Of a stretch of 5,414 bases of DNA, positions 4,950 through 5,414 are shown one piece after another; positions within the stretch are counted from its first letter, which is position 1; each line of letters starts with the position of its first letter. Both the position numbers and the translations under genes were made by a program. Source of the DNA: Dehalococcoidales bacterium (GTDB taxonomy: Bacteria; Chloroflexota; Dehalococcoidia; Dehalococcoidales; UBA5627); the NCBI GenBank assembly GCA_028706995.1, contig JAQTVR010000087.1, forward strand, positions 1 to 5,414, written 5' to 3'. Under the pieces are notes generated by a model that saw nothing but the letters and a program-made list of their open reading frames with translations, was not told the origin of the DNA and ran no database searches.

Positions 4950-5414
4950 TTATCTATTACCGTTAAGATAATCGATAGCCCACTGTATAGCATCATCTCC
5001 GGTAAGCTCTAACTCCACGTCCGGGATAACACCCACCCCTTCGATAAGATTTCCGTCGGGGGTCAACCAGCGTGCAATTGTAATATATAACCCGGAACCA
5101 TCGGCAAGCTTGTTTAGTGTATTTACACTGCCCTTGCCGTAAGTTATCTTGCCGGCAATTAAAGCCCTATCATGATCCTGCAGCGCTCCTGCTAGGACCT
5201 CGCTGGCACTGGCGCTATTACCGTTTATCAGCACAACGACCGGCAGGTCCGTGGTTACGTCCTGATTATTGCTAACATATTTTCTTACGCTTCCATCGTT
5301 ATAGCGAACGCTTAGAATATCACCATCGATAATAAAACAACTGGCTATATCCAGCACCGAGCTTAATAATCCCCCGGGATTATCGCGTAGATCCAGCACT
5401 ATTCCTATAGCTCC
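4950..5414 (-). CDS. S41 family carboxyl-terminal processing protease (N-terminus missing)
   Basis: About 154 C-terminal residues are present; the gene continues past the right edge. The family (CtpA, CtpB, Tsp) are exported or membrane-anchored serine proteases that cut unstructured C-terminal tails, using a Ser-Lys dyad and usually a PDZ domain. Seen here are GIVLDLRDNPGGLL, the substrate-groove motif, then NGNSASASEVLAGALQDHDR, whose middle Ser (codon 5210-5208) aligns with Tsp S430. The Asp 11 residues later aligns with D441, and the Lys of YGKGSVNT (5135-5133), 25 residues after the Ser, aligns with K455. The position of Tsp Q459 is Asn (5123-5121). The stretch ITIARWLTPDGNLIEGVGVIPDVEL follows and is typical of the family. 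The PDZ domain and signal peptide would lie upstream, off the window. It ends in a strong terminator at 4891-4921. Confidence 0.9.
   Translation of the reverse strand, partial: GAIGIVLDLRDNPGGLLSSVLDIASCFIIDGDILSVRYNDGSVRKYVSNNQDVTTDLPVVVLINGNSASASEVLAGALQDHDRALIAGKITYGKGSVNTLNKLADGSGLYITIARWLTPDGNLIEGVGVIPDVELELTGDDAIQWAIDYLNGNR

Overview
The window looks like chromosomal DNA from a bacterium of moderate G+C content. The best guess is the Dehalococcoidia (Chloroflexota), with clostridial Firmicutes as the alternative. This is inferred from protein style only: the MutS tail, the S41 protease reading GKGSVNT, the 'LLFGTAGIPLS' TIM-barrel protein, and the AbrB regulator next to a BcrA-like ABC transporter. 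No rRNA or other marker confirms it. No phage, insertion sequence, CRISPR array, tRNA or rRNA is visible.

Layout. Positions 1-196 hold the C-terminal end of mutS, including a beta-clamp-binding QLSLF motif. A 206-base spacer ends in a good sigma-70-type promoter containing a tandem 9-base repeat. It drives a probable three-gene operon on the + strand (403-2489): a small AbrB-type regulator, an ABC ATPase and a six-helix ABC-2 permease. The ATPase and permease overlap by one base. A 229-base spacer follows with a nested hairpin and a near-consensus promoter that is flanked by an inverted repeat. This promoter serves a small membrane protein of unknown function (2719-3090). An imperfect two-way terminator separates it from a converging fumarylacetoacetate-hydrolase-family gene (3144-3908, - strand). 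That gene is divergent from a TIM-barrel, endonuclease IV-like gene (4054-4884, + strand). The window ends with a minus-strand S41 carboxyl-terminal protease (4950 to the right edge, N-terminus missing) and its intrinsic terminator.

Functionally this is a run of small independent units rather than one pathway. The regulator and transporter probably form a self-regulated export module whose substrate cannot be read from sequence. The most unusual feature is the 145-base divergent region 3909-4053. Both genes leaving it lack a Shine-Dalgarno sequence, and each has a -10 element only 8-9 bases upstream of its ATG. Both mRNAs are therefore predicted to be leaderless or nearly so, whereas the other four genes with visible starts have clear ribosome binding sites. 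I see no strong evidence for a wholly new multi-gene system.
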